64,000 nt of DNA from an uncultured Bacteroidales bacterium (GTDB lineage Bacteria; Bacteroidota; Bacteroidia; Bacteroidales; Paludibacteraceae). Both the position numbers and the translations under genes were made by a program. This document shows, in pieces, positions 8,239 through 16,383 of this stretch (position 1 is the first letter of the stretch; each line of letters opens with the position of its first letter). The notes beneath the pieces were generated by a model. It searched no databases. It saw only the letters and a program-made list of their open reading frames with translations, and was not told the DNA's origin. The DNA lies in NCBI GenBank assembly GCA_902780235.1, contig CACZEL010000001.1:124001-188000 (forward strand), written 5' to 3'.

Positions 8239-10119
8239 TTATTTCTCTACTACTTTTATCAAATAACTGCGTTCGAAGTTGGCTTGGATATGCGGATCGG
8301 CGCCGGAGATTTCGAACTCACGCGGTTCATCCGCCGCATACTCGATCGCGGTATAGGTCTTCGCGGGATCGAGTCCGCGCAGTTCCAAGGTACCGTTGAA
8401 GGCCGGATCATCGTCGATATAGAACGCGTAATACAAAGCATCGTTCTGACGAATGACGTGGGTCTCCGGATAGTCGTAGCCCCATGTATAGAGGTTGAGG
8501 TACTCTCCGCGGGCGAGGTTATTCTCCTTGAAGATCTTCATCCATTTGCGAATGAGGGCCTCTTTCTCCGGGGTCAGCAGGAACGGACCTTCCGTCCAAT
8601 CGGGATTATCTTTCGGCCACGTGAACTTCGTACCGATAACCGAACCCGTACCGATCTGGGAAGCAAAATCCTTACCTCCGTCGGTGAGTTCGACATGATC
8701 GCCGTAATAAGCCAAGTCCGGCGCCATGGCCGCATAGGCTTTGCGTTTCATACGTACCTGACAAGACGACATCGGATCGGAGGCTACGGCTTGGTTGATC
8801 TGCGGCACAAGGAAATAGTTCACCGCGCAGCCGCACGGACAAACCTGAATGACTGCATTCGGTTTGATCGCGCGTGCTTCGTCATAGACCTTACCGAAAT
8901 ACGTCGGCATCTGCTCCGGTGCCTCCCATGCGTTGTTCAAGCCCGAGGCCTCGTTGTAATCCGGCAGACAGCAGTTGAGGTGCTGACCGTCGATCTTGAG
9001 ACCATCGAAATTCCACCTGCGCAGGAACATATCCAATAGATCGCGCGTATAGGCGTCCACATGCGGGTTGACCGGCGAGAGATACCAGCTATCCCACCAC
9101 GTGATGTACTCATGTGCCCACTCTTCGGTCAGCAGCAGCATCTCCGGGTGCTCTTTGACGAGTTTGGTATCGGGATCGGCAGCCAAAGGTGCCCACCACA
9201 ATTTGGCTTTCAGACCGCGTTTATGCACTTCATCCGTGATATGACGCATGTCGGCATCACCACCCGGGAAATAGGAATTGGTATTCCAGTCGCCTTCGGC
9301 GATCTGGTATCCGTCATCGATGTCCACCCACGTGAAACCGAGTTCAGCCACCTTGTCCAAGGTACCCAATACCATGTCCATCTTAAACGGACGACCATAG
9401 CCCCATGCGCACCAAACGGGTTCGAAGGCTTCCGGCTCGGAGGGCTTCATCTGCACGCCCAGATTGGCTTGCATATAATCCGAGAAGGTACGGAGGGTAT
9501 TGAAATAGTCGCCTTTATGGGCATAACGGAAAGCCTTGAAGCAACGGAGCGTATCGCCCGTAGCCAATTCGAGCGGTTCGGGCAGGTCATAGCGGAGCGC
9601 CATCGTGACTTTGTTGTCATAGCGTTTCCACTCTACCGGCATGGAGATCATGCGGAGTACGGGTTCGAAGAGACCGATGGCCATACCGCCGTCGCGTTGC
9701 CAGAGGTCCACTACGGGGATACCACCTCCGTAATCGGAGTTGTTCATACCGAGGTAGTTATCCTTTTGGAAGCCTTCTTTGACCGGCAGCACCCAGTCCA
9801 TACGGATATTGGTGCTGGTCGGTTGCAGCGACCAAACGACGGAGTCTTGCGCTTCGATCTCTGTTCGGCAGAGCTCGTATGCCTTCACCGTAACGGGTTT
9901 TCCTTCGTTCACGAAATAAGTCTCGATGACCTCCAGTCCTTCCACACCCTCTACCGGGGTGATCGTCTGATGCTTGGTCACTTTCAAGCCATTCGCGCTA
10001 TAGGGGAAGGCACTCATCTCCGCTTCCGCGCAGATAAGGCGTTCGCTTTGCGGCTTGGAACAAGCGTTCAGGAAAAAGACCGCTGCGCTCAAAGATAAAA
10101 GATAAAAGAGTTTTTTCAT
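8239..10119 (-). CDS. GH36-type alpha-galactosidase or alpha-N-acetylgalactosaminidase, lipoprotein
   Basis: 626 residues with a lipoprotein signal ending VFFLNAC. The N-terminal beta-sandwich is followed by a TIM barrel (about 215-500) with TWVDIDDGYQ, GLKAKLWWAP, then GLKIDGQHLN, which holds the nucleophile aspartate of the K-x-D type used in clan GH-D, and SDPMSSCQVRMKRKAY with the likely general-acid aspartate. GH36 includes alpha-galactosidases and alpha-N-acetylgalactosaminidases; nearby agaS and NahK-like genes favour the latter but do not prove it. The family is clear, the substrate is inferred. Its signal-peptide core is encoded by the 23-base dispersed repeat. Confidence 0.82.
   Translation of the reverse strand: MKKLFYLLSLSAAVFFLNACSKPQSERLICAEAEMSAFPYSANGLKVTKHQTITPVEGVEGLEVIETYFVNEGKPVTVKAYELCRTEIEAQDSVVWSLQPTSTNIRMDWVLPVKEGFQKDNYLGMNNSDYGGGIPVVDLWQRDGGMAIGLFEPVLRMISMPVEWKRYDNKVTMALRYDLPEPLELATGDTLRCFKAFRYAHKGDYFNTLRTFSDYMQANLGVQMKPSEPEAFEPVWCAWGYGRPFKMDMVLGTLDKVAELGFTWVDIDDGYQIAEGDWNTNSYFPGGDADMRHITDEVHKRGLKAKLWWAPLAADPDTKLVKEHPEMLLLTEEWAHEYITWWDSWYLSPVNPHVDAYTRDLLDMFLRRWNFDGLKIDGQHLNCCLPDYNEASGLNNAWEAPEQMPTYFGKVYDEARAIKPNAVIQVCPCGCAVNYFLVPQINQAVASDPMSSCQVRMKRKAYAAMAPDLAYYGDHVELTDGGKDFASQIGTGSVIGTKFTWPKDNPDWTEGPFLLTPEKEALIRKWMKIFKENNLARGEYLNLYTWGYDYPETHVIRQNDALYYAFYIDDDPAFNGTLELRGLDPAKTYTAIEYAADEPREFEISGADPHIQANFERSYLIKVVEK
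10079..10101. repeat. 23-base dispersed repeat inside the GH36 signal-peptide codons
   Basis: Unit starts ACCGCTGCGCTCAAAG and ends ATAAAAG. On the coding strand it spells the LLSLSAAV core of the signal peptide. It also continues into two AAAGATA heptamers (10091-10104). Confidence 0.85.
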
Positions 10120-10128
10120 AGGATTTTC

Positions 10129-10160
10129 GTTATGACGTTATGACGTTATGACGAGATGTC
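10129..10160. repeat. Octamer array, four units
   Basis: GTTATGAC three times, then GAGATGTC, filling the spacer between the amidohydrolase stop (10163) and the GH36 start (10119). Same word family as 8205, 23621 and 25974. Confidence 0.9.
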
Positions 10161-10162
10161 GA

Positions 10163-11266
10163 TTATTTGTATTCTGTCAGGATGCGCTCGGCGTTGTCGT
10201 GATAGAGTTTTTTGAGGACCTCGTCCGGCAGGTTGAAGCCGCTCAGCGCCCAGTGGTACTCGGACTCCGGCATATAGAAATGCTCATCGTTGGTCTCCAA
10301 CACGCGGAAGATCGTCTGATACATCGCAGCATCCATGCCGTTATCCGTACCGAAGAGCACGCGGTCCTGATATTTGATAAGGAACTCGCGCGTAGCACGC
10401 GGGGTATGTGCGCTCTCAGCCACACGCGCCGAGATATCGAAATACATATTCGGATATTTATCCAGCAGCGCACCCAGACGCGGCAGGTCGTGCGTCATAT
10501 TGAGGTAATGGCAAGCGATGAAGATGGTGTTCGGGTTCTCGCGAACGGCGTTCTCGAAGGTCTCCATCAGTTTGTTATAGCCGTAGCAGTTGGTGGTATC
10601 CACATGCCATGTCACGGCATTGATCAGACCGTCATTGGTCTCGTCCATCGGCAGGTACATCCAGTAGGGCTCTGCGATATGGATACTGATCGGCATCTTC
10701 AGCTCCGCTGCTTTCTGAATGAGCGGTTTGATACGCGGGTCGTCGATATGGATATCCTTGCCGTCACCCGGACGCGCATAAGTATCGCCTTCGCCTTTAT
10801 CGCCCAACTCACCGACTCCGACAGCGCCCATCTCTTTGCATTGAGCAAGCTTCTCGCATGCTTTGAGAATACCCTCTTCGCTCATGTCTGTATAATCGAA
10901 GCAGCACCAGAACTTAAAATGATCTTTATACGGAGCGTAAGCCTCTACATACTCCTCAAAGGGGCGACCGATCCAGGAGCAATGCATGATCGCGGTGTTG
11001 AGCACACCGACCTGATCCATGGTCTTGCACCATTGAGCGATCTCTTCTTCGGAAGAAGCGTAGTCATGGGCATGCATGTCGATGATGTCGAACTTAGCGC
11101 GCTCCACATGGGTCTTTGGGATGTTGTTGATCACCTGCGGCGCAAAATCCTTGAGCAGAATAGTAGCTGCGGGATTAGCCGGTTGTTCTTCATTCTCCTT
11201 CGGGGCACAGGCATTTAGAAAAAAGACCGCTGCGCTTAAAGATAAAAGACAAAAGAGTTTTTTCAT
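10163..11266 (-). CDS. Amidohydrolase-family (PF04909-like) lipoprotein
   Basis: 367 residues, first gene of the SusCD operon. Lipoprotein signal ends VFFLNAC, like GH36 beside it. Metal-ligand motifs of the amidohydrolase TIM barrel are visible in order: IDMHAHD (HxH), GVGELGDKG, MPISIHIAE (His), ACHYLN (His) and LFGTDNGMD (Asp). These motifs place it with the amidohydrolase 2 group, which includes metal-dependent decarboxylases and lactonases. A periplasmic or surface lipoprotein form is unusual for that group. It might hydrolyse a sugar lactone or an acyl group on the glycan, but no substrate can be read from the sequence. Confidence 0.75.
   Translation of the reverse strand: MKKLFCLLSLSAAVFFLNACAPKENEEQPANPAATILLKDFAPQVINNIPKTHVERAKFDIIDMHAHDYASSEEEIAQWCKTMDQVGVLNTAIMHCSWIGRPFEEYVEAYAPYKDHFKFWCCFDYTDMSEEGILKACEKLAQCKEMGAVGVGELGDKGEGDTYARPGDGKDIHIDDPRIKPLIQKAAELKMPISIHIAEPYWMYLPMDETNDGLINAVTWHVDTTNCYGYNKLMETFENAVRENPNTIFIACHYLNMTHDLPRLGALLDKYPNMYFDISARVAESAHTPRATREFLIKYQDRVLFGTDNGMDAAMYQTIFRVLETNDEHFYMPESEYHWALSGFNLPDEVLKKLYHDNAERILTEYK
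11226..11248. repeat. 23-base dispersed repeat inside the amidohydrolase signal peptide
   Basis: Starts ACCGCTGCGCTTAAAG and ends ATAAAAG. It differs from the 10079 copy at one base and encodes the same LLSLSAAV core, so the two signal peptides are nearly identical at the DNA level. Confidence 0.85.
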
Positions 11267-11297
11267 AATGTTTCGATTTTAGCATAATTTCACGGCA

Positions 11298-11305
11298 CAA
11301 AATTA
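11298..11305 (-). promoter_or_regulatory. Probable -7 element for the amidohydrolase-GH36-SusCD operon
   Basis: Minus strand TAATTTTG fits the Bacteroidetes -7 consensus TAnnTTTG and sits 32 bases upstream of the ATG at 11266. The sequence 20 bases further upstream (ACTA) is a poor -33 match, which suggests a promoter that needs an activator. Confidence 0.5.
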
Positions 11306-11436
11306 CTGCTTTTCCGTAAAATATATAGTATTTTATAGTATGTTTTATAGCATAAATTTAGGTATATATTATTAATATAATTATAATATATTGAGTTTAA
11401 GCATCTTATAGTCAAAATCAAGTAGTAAAAACCACC

Positions 11437-11453
11437 TTTCGCAATGTTTCGAA
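11437..11453 (+). promoter_or_regulatory. Candidate operator, 17-base motif copy 1
   Basis: TTTCGCAATGTTTCGAA, 22 bases upstream of the -33 box of the DeoR-type gene and within the divergent intergenic region. Matching copies occur at 31015 and, inverted, at 36552. Confidence 0.5.
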
Positions 11454-11474
11454 AAAGGGAATCGAAACTTTTTA

Positions 11475-11506
11475 TTTGCATATTTCGAAAATAAGTAGTA
11501 ACTTTG
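11475..11506 (+). promoter_or_regulatory. Promoter of the DeoR-type regulator gene
   Basis: TTTG at 11475-11478, a 20-base spacer, then TAACTTTG at 11499-11506, an exact match to the Bacteroidetes housekeeping promoter. The sequence after it (CAGCCGAAATT) is shared with the promoter at 33943. Confidence 0.85.
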
Positions 11507-11529
11507 CAGCCGAAATTTAAATAAAAACC

Positions 11530-12306
11530 ATGAATACATCATCCGCAAAAGAACGTAGAGCACTTATTCTGCGCATGTTGGAGCAGAAAGAGGAAGTGAG
11601 TGTGATCGAAATCAGCCGCGAGACCGGTATTTCGGAAGTGACCATTCGAAAGGATTTGACGATTCTTCAAAACCGTCACTTGCTGTTACGAACGCGTGGC
11701 GGGGCGATGCGCAAACCGGTGGAGAACACGAATGAGGACACCGCGATTGAGCGCAAACGGATGTTCAACTTCAAGGAGAAAGAGCGTATCGGCGAAGAGG
11801 CGGCGAAGTTGATCAATGATGGCGACTTCATCATGCTGGACTCCGGCACCACGACCTTGGAGGTAGCGCGCCATCTGGACAAGTTCCATCATCTGCGTAT
11901 CGTCACCAACGCGATGAATATCGCGACCGAGTTGATGAGTTACAAGCGATTCGATGTGGTGCTGTTGGGCGGCAACGTGCGGTTGAACAGTCAATCGACA
12001 GTAGGTCCGCTGGCGCTTACCGTACTGCGTAACTTCAGCGGCTACAAGTTATTCCTTGGCGTGGACTCCTTCTCGATGGAGGACGGGGTCTCGACGCCGA
12101 GTCTGGAGGAAGCGCTGCTGAACCAGATCATGATCCAGCAGGCAGGCAAGGTGATCGCCGTGTTCGACTCCTCCAAATTCAACAAACGCAGTTATGTGCA
12201 TGTCGGTAATGTGAATGAATTGGATTGTATCATCACCGATCGCGCGATACCTATCGGCATCAGCACCAAGCTCAAAGCAGCCGGAGTAGAGGTTCGCACG
12301 GTATAA
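11530..12306 (+). CDS. DeoR/GlpR-family transcriptional regulator
   Basis: 258 residues. An N-terminal DeoR winged-helix domain (about 5-60) has ALILRMLEQKEEVSV, ISRETGISEVTIRKDL and the RTRGGAM turn. The C-terminal DeoRC sugar-phosphate sensor (about 78-235) has LDSGTTTLEVARHL, VTNAMNIA, VLLGGNVR, GVDSFSMEDGVSTPS and VFDSSKF. The family includes AgaR, GlpR and SrlR, which sense phosphorylated intermediates. It is divergent from the GH36/SusCD operon, and a 17-base motif upstream of it recurs by the agaS promoter, so control by an amino-sugar phosphate is likely but inferred. Confidence 0.92.
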   Translation: MNTSSAKERRALILRMLEQKEEVSVIEISRETGISEVTIRKDLTILQNRHLLLRTRGGAMRKPVENTNEDTAIERKRMFNFKEKERIGEEAAKLINDGDFIMLDSGTTTLEVARHLDKFHHLRIVTNAMNIATELMSYKRFDVVLLGGNVRLNSQSTVGPLALTVLRNFSGYKLFLGVDSFSMEDGVSTPSLEEALLNQIMIQQAGKVIAVFDSSKFNKRSYVHVGNVNELDCIITDRAIPIGISTKLKAAGVEVRTV

Positions 12307-12311
12307 CACCC

Positions 12312-12355
12312 ACGTGTTGCATAGGCATTGCATAGACAATGCATACACATCGCAT
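12312..12355. repeat. Undecamer array, four units ending in YGCAT
   Basis: Four 11-base units, each ending TGCAT or CGCAT (12312-12322, 12323-12333, 12334-12344, 12345-12355). It directly follows the stop of the DeoR-type gene and precedes the terminator. Only about half of each unit is conserved. Confidence 0.7.
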
Positions 12356-12374
12356 AGCTAATGTGCCACAAAAA

Positions 12375-12398
12375 ACGACCCGCATTGCTGCGAGTCGT
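12375..12398. terminator. Bidirectional terminator between convergent genes
   Basis: Hairpin ACGACCCGCA, loop TTGC, TGCGAGTCGT with one mismatch. It is flanked by an A tract on the left and TCTTTGT on the right, so it can serve both the DeoR-type gene and the converging 12421 gene. Confidence 0.8.
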
Positions 12399-12420
12399 TC
12401 TTTGTATTCACCGTTTGGGG

Positions 12421-15400
12421 TTATTTAACGATTTGACCCATTACGTTGTAGGTCTTGTCGCCCTTGATGATGAGCAGCATACCATTCCGGATGGTCTTCG
12501 TTGCCTGAAGCTCAACAGCGGTGTTGTTGATACCTTCACCACCATTCGGAGCGATGTAGATGCAACCAGCATGCCAGCCTTCGCCACCCTGTCCATCCGG
12601 ACGGAAGTAGATAGTTTTCGCACCAGCGTGAGCAGCATCCACAACATAGTTGTCGCCTGCCGGATACCATACATTGTCTTGACCTGCCTCTACCTTAACG
12701 ACCTTGATTTCGTCGTTTTCAGCCAGCGTGTAGGTCAGCATGAACTCACCCTCGTTCTCGGCGTTAGCTACGAACAAGTATGCGTCCTCTGCAACTACTG
12801 CCCAGTTCGTCATCGAACCAACGAGGTAGTATTTAGCCTCAGCCGGCTCCGGGCACTCGGTCTCTTCGATCACTACGTCGTAGATCTCGATGATGTCACC
12901 GGAGTGAGCAAAACCGAAGTCAAGAACCATAATACCGTTACCATTCGGGAGACCAGCAGCTGTTTGGTCGAATACGTACTCAACGTTTGCCTCGAGAGCT
13001 GCGTCAGCTACGTAGATCATCTCCACGTTGTCTTGGTACTTAATGGTTACGTTGCTGATTGCGTTGTTGGATTTCATCTTGAGAGCTACGCGATAGCACT
13101 TGCCTTCCTCAGCAACCGGTCCGTGATACTTCACTTGAGCACGCCATTGGCCGTACTTATCTACATTGATATGAACGGTAGCCTTTTGGTTCTCACCATC
13201 CCACTCGAGGTAAGATTCGGTCTCAGTGTTCCAAGTGTCACCACTTGCGAACCAGGTCTCCCAAGGATTAGCGTTCTCGTCAGCAGCTACGAAGATGCAG
13301 CCAGCATGCCAGCCTTCGCCACCCTGATAATCCGGACGGAAGTAGATGTCTTTCTCACCTACGTGAGCGAAGTCAACTACATAGTTACCAGCCTCAGCCG
13401 GATACCAAGCACCGAGCTCGTTGTTAGCAACTGCTACAACTTTGAACTCATTGCCCTCAGCGAGGGTATAGTGGAGAATATACTCAGCCTCGTTAGCCGG
13501 ATTAACAGCGAAGAGATGATCAGCAGTCAGGTTGTGAATATCCCAACCATTGATGTTACCAATCAGGTAGTAACCGTCAACGAGGTCAACGGTCTTCTCT
13601 TGAGTCGTATAGAAGTAAACATTGTTGAGCCAGAAGGTCAGGTTCGACGCATTGTCAATCTTGATCTGGTATACATTGCTCCAGTTGGTAACGCCTGCAA
13701 ACTCAGAGAGAGCGATGTCAATAGCGTTCCATTGTTGTCCTTGTACATTTACCGTAACCCCAACTTCGGTACCACCATGGATAGGAACTACGCGCAAGCT
13801 GAGATCACTTGCAGCCCAGATGTCGAGGTGGAGAGCTTCCATAGTGGAGCAATCCATACCGGTGAACGCAAGGCCGAAGTAACCCATACCGGCGGTTACA
13901 TACTTCTTACCATACTCTTCTTGGGTATATTGTGTACCGGAACCCCACTCACCGAAATCGCAGTCAGCATTATAAGTAGCGGAGTAAACAGCCTTCACCT
14001 GATAGCCTGCATAGGTCGGAGCCGTCGGAGCAGCAGCCGGAGCGTCTGCCGGAACTTCGTTAGCAGCTACATAGATGCAGCCGTAGTGCCAGTCTTCGCC
14101 ACCCTGATAATCCGGACGGAAGTAGATATCTTTCTCACCAGCGTGAGCAGCATCAACAACATAGTTGCTTGCCTCACCACCCTCAGCAGGATACCAAGAG
14201 TTAGAAGCGATCTCAACTACTTTAAATACATCATTCTCAGCGAGTGTATAATGGAGTACGAACTCACCCTCATTCTCCGTGTTAACAGCAAACTTGTAAG
14301 CATCGTCAGCCGTCGGAGTCCAGTTGTTCATCGTACCAACGATGTAGTAACCCTCTTCCGGTTGCGGGGCAACACCACCGCGCTCAACCTTCAACAAGGT
14401 AATGAACATACCGGTGTTACCATAACGACCGAGGAAGAGAGAATCCTGATCAGCAGCGAGCGTATAGGTCTGAACGATTGGCTCACCTGCCTGGGTACGA
14501 CCATTGATCGTAGAAGCAGAGTCAGACAACCAAATACGGGTGTCACCATTAGCAGCACGCAAATCTATTTGTGCATACTTAGTGTCATCCGCATTGTTGA
14601 ATACAGCAGCTACGCTAAGAACGTCACCAGCCTTGAAGCCACCCTTAGCCGGCTTGATAGCAAGCCACTTGCCATCTGTATAAACATACGAACTACCGAA
14701 CTTGATACCCGGAACAGCATCCGTGTTGGTGTGAATCTTAACGGTAGAGATTTCTACGCCGGTTGCGCCAAGAATAGTGGTACCAACTTCACCTGTCCAG
14801 TCATAGATAACGCCACTCAGTTCTTCCTCTTCACCACCACCTGCCGGCACGTATTTAGCCCAAGTACCGTCACATGCGCATTGCTCACCATTCCAGCACG
14901 GTAAAGTGTTGGCGATTGTGAACATATCGTTGTCATCAGTCGGGAACGTGAGATCCTGAGTCTTTGCACCCCAGTCTTGGTTATCACCATCCACCGGATT
15001 CATACGGGTGAAGATACCCATTTTGTTCTTCGCGATATTTACCTCAATCGACCAGAGGTCAGCTTCGCCCTCAACCGGAGCAATACGTTGACCCGGCCAT
15101 GCAGCATTTTCATTGCCTTTGTCGTCCCAAGTATAGAGACCAACAGCAGCGCCGCCGTCTTTCCACCACTCTTTGTCAGCCTTGCAGTAGAGCGTCTTCA
15201 TCTGAGCAGCAGGGCAAGCACCGATAATACCACCGTCCGTACCAGCGGTCAAAGCCGGCGAACCTTCGCGGAGGTAGAAGTCGCCATGAGCAGCATCTGC
15301 AAAGAGCGGATCACCACCGATACAATTGGTAACGGTAGCTGTCGTATAGTGACCATAAGGCTGCCAGTTGTCATATTGGAATGTGAGACTGTTTTTTACC

Positions 15401-16197
15401 TCACCACCTTCCGGCAGGTTCGTTGCACACATGTCAGCGCTTTCCGGCAACATAAAGATACAATTGGAAACAACAGCACTTCCGGAAGCCGTAGTAATAA
15501 CGCCATAACCAAGGCTACGCGGTACTACATTGTAGAATGTACAATGATCTACCAAAACAGTACCGGTCGTTGCAGCAACGTGGATCGGAGCTGCCCAATA
15601 CTCACCGGTTGCAGGAATAGTAATATTAGCGAAAAGAGAATTCTTAATCTCCAGACCAACCAAGTTAGCATTGGTATAGTGGAGACAACTCTGATAACAA
15701 TCGTGGAAATAGCAATTCTCAATAACAAGAGAGTCTAACTTACGATCGCTCGGAGTTTGGATCAGCGAACTAACTTGCTGCCAATTGTAGAATTCGCAAT
15801 CATTCAGAATCACACGTTTTCCATCCGAGTTATCTGCCGGAACAATCATGTGACTATAACTATTGACGTCACTCAAATGTCCGCAATCAAACTTAACGCC
15901 GATAAACTCAGCTCTTGCGCCTGATTTTAAACGAATAGGAACTTTCGGTACAATAACAACGTTTGCACCTTCAGCAGCACGTACGGTAACTTCCTTACCG
16001 GTAAATGCAATGTAGTTTTCAGGGGATTCTTCATACGTTCCGGAAGCCATTTCGATGATGTCTCCTGTAGCAGCATCGTTCAATGCTTGACGGAGGTTGT
16101 CACTCGAATGAGGAGATGTCGGGGTAATTTGAATCACCGCAGCATTCACTGCAATCGCACACAGCATTGCAGTAAAAATCGAGAGAATCTTTCTCAT
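12421..16197 (-). CDS. Giant secreted beta-helix protein with three homologous modules and a sorting-like C terminus
   Basis: 1258 residues, signal-peptidase-I signal ending AVNAA. Residues about 20-335 form a DUF4957/DUF5123-type right-handed beta-helix (repeated VVSNCIF, LIDHCTFYN patterns, GDPLFADAAHGDFYL, then SPALTAGTDG). A short module with AAWPGQRI and ADLWSIEVNI recalls starch-binding domains. Three about 95-residue modules follow at roughly 612-715, 875-975 and 1130-1225, each starting YY-[IL]-VG or YYLIGN, then NWxP or NGW, and containing IYFRPDxQGGE and WHxGCIY. Jelly-roll carbohydrate-binding-like domains lie between them. The end (IRNGMLLIIKGDKTYNVMG) is the shared C-terminal signature. 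No catalytic residues are evident; I infer a glycan-binding or lyase-like surface protein. It has its own promoter. Confidence 0.75.
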   Translation of the reverse strand: MRKILSIFTAMLCAIAVNAAVIQITPTSPHSSDNLRQALNDAATGDIIEMASGTYEESPENYIAFTGKEVTVRAAEGANVVIVPKVPIRLKSGARAEFIGVKFDCGHLSDVNSYSHMIVPADNSDGKRVILNDCEFYNWQQVSSLIQTPSDRKLDSLVIENCYFHDCYQSCLHYTNANLVGLEIKNSLFANITIPATGEYWAAPIHVAATTGTVLVDHCTFYNVVPRSLGYGVITTASGSAVVSNCIFMLPESADMCATNLPEGGEVKNSLTFQYDNWQPYGHYTTATVTNCIGGDPLFADAAHGDFYLREGSPALTAGTDGGIIGACPAAQMKTLYCKADKEWWKDGGAAVGLYTWDDKGNENAAWPGQRIAPVEGEADLWSIEVNIAKNKMGIFTRMNPVDGDNQDWGAKTQDLTFPTDDNDMFTIANTLPCWNGEQCACDGTWAKYVPAGGGEEEELSGVIYDWTGEVGTTILGATGVEISTVKIHTNTDAVPGIKFGSSYVYTDGKWLAIKPAKGGFKAGDVLSVAAVFNNADDTKYAQIDLRAANGDTRIWLSDSASTINGRTQAGEPIVQTYTLAADQDSLFLGRYGNTGMFITLLKVERGGVAPQPEEGYYIVGTMNNWTPTADDAYKFAVNTENEGEFVLHYTLAENDVFKVVEIASNSWYPAEGGEASNYVVDAAHAGEKDIYFRPDYQGGEDWHYGCIYVAANEVPADAPAAAPTAPTYAGYQVKAVYSATYNADCDFGEWGSGTQYTQEEYGKKYVTAGMGYFGLAFTGMDCSTMEALHLDIWAASDLSLRVVPIHGGTEVGVTVNVQGQQWNAIDIALSEFAGVTNWSNVYQIKIDNASNLTFWLNNVYFYTTQEKTVDLVDGYYLIGNINGWDIHNLTADHLFAVNPANEAEYILHYTLAEGNEFKVVAVANNELGAWYPAEAGNYVVDFAHVGEKDIYFRPDYQGGEGWHAGCIFVAADENANPWETWFASGDTWNTETESYLEWDGENQKATVHINVDKYGQWRAQVKYHGPVAEEGKCYRVALKMKSNNAISNVTIKYQDNVEMIYVADAALEANVEYVFDQTAAGLPNGNGIMVLDFGFAHSGDIIEIYDVVIEETECPEPAEAKYYLVGSMTNWAVVAEDAYLFVANAENEGEFMLTYTLAENDEIKVVKVEAGQDNVWYPAGDNYVVDAAHAGAKTIYFRPDGQGGEGWHAGCIYIAPNGGEGINNTAVELQATKTIRNGMLLIIKGDKTYNVMGQIVK

Positions 16198-16259
16198 GAT
16201 ACTTTGATTTTTAGTTAAACAATATGGTTAATTAATTTGTAGTTTTACAAATTTGCTTG

Positions 16260-16291
16260 CAAAATTACTGTTTTTTTTGCATATATGCAAG
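16260..16291 (-). promoter_or_regulatory. Promoter of the 12421 gene with a palindrome on its -33 box
   Basis: Minus strand CTTG, 20-base spacer, TAATTTTG. The -33 box is the edge of a perfect 14-base palindrome, TTGCATATATGCAA (16277-16290), a plausible regulator site. Confidence 0.75.
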
Positions 16292-16353
16292 ATTTTGGAG
16301 AAATAATCGCAATTTTTTTAAAAAAATTAGAAGAATTTCTCCAAAATCAATTG

Positions 16354-16383
16354 CGTTATTGGGCAATTTTCTGCCCAATAACG
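16354..16383 (-). terminator. Perfect hairpin overlapping the stop codon of the 16356 gene
   Basis: CGTTATTGGGCA, six-base loop, TGCCCAATAACG: twelve uninterrupted pairs. The stop codon and last residues of the 712-residue gene lie in the stem. A T-rich run (AATTTTTTT) follows about 20 bases further on the minus strand. Confidence 0.65.

Noticed and set aside
12361..14904. Plus-strand open frame of 847 codons opposite the 12421 gene
   Set aside because: It is the antisense of a well-supported minus-strand protein; the translation has no domain, no signal and a composition mirroring the coding strand.
16277..16290. Site-specific recombination (att/dif) site
   Set aside because: The palindrome coincides with a promoter -33 box, and no recombinase is nearby.
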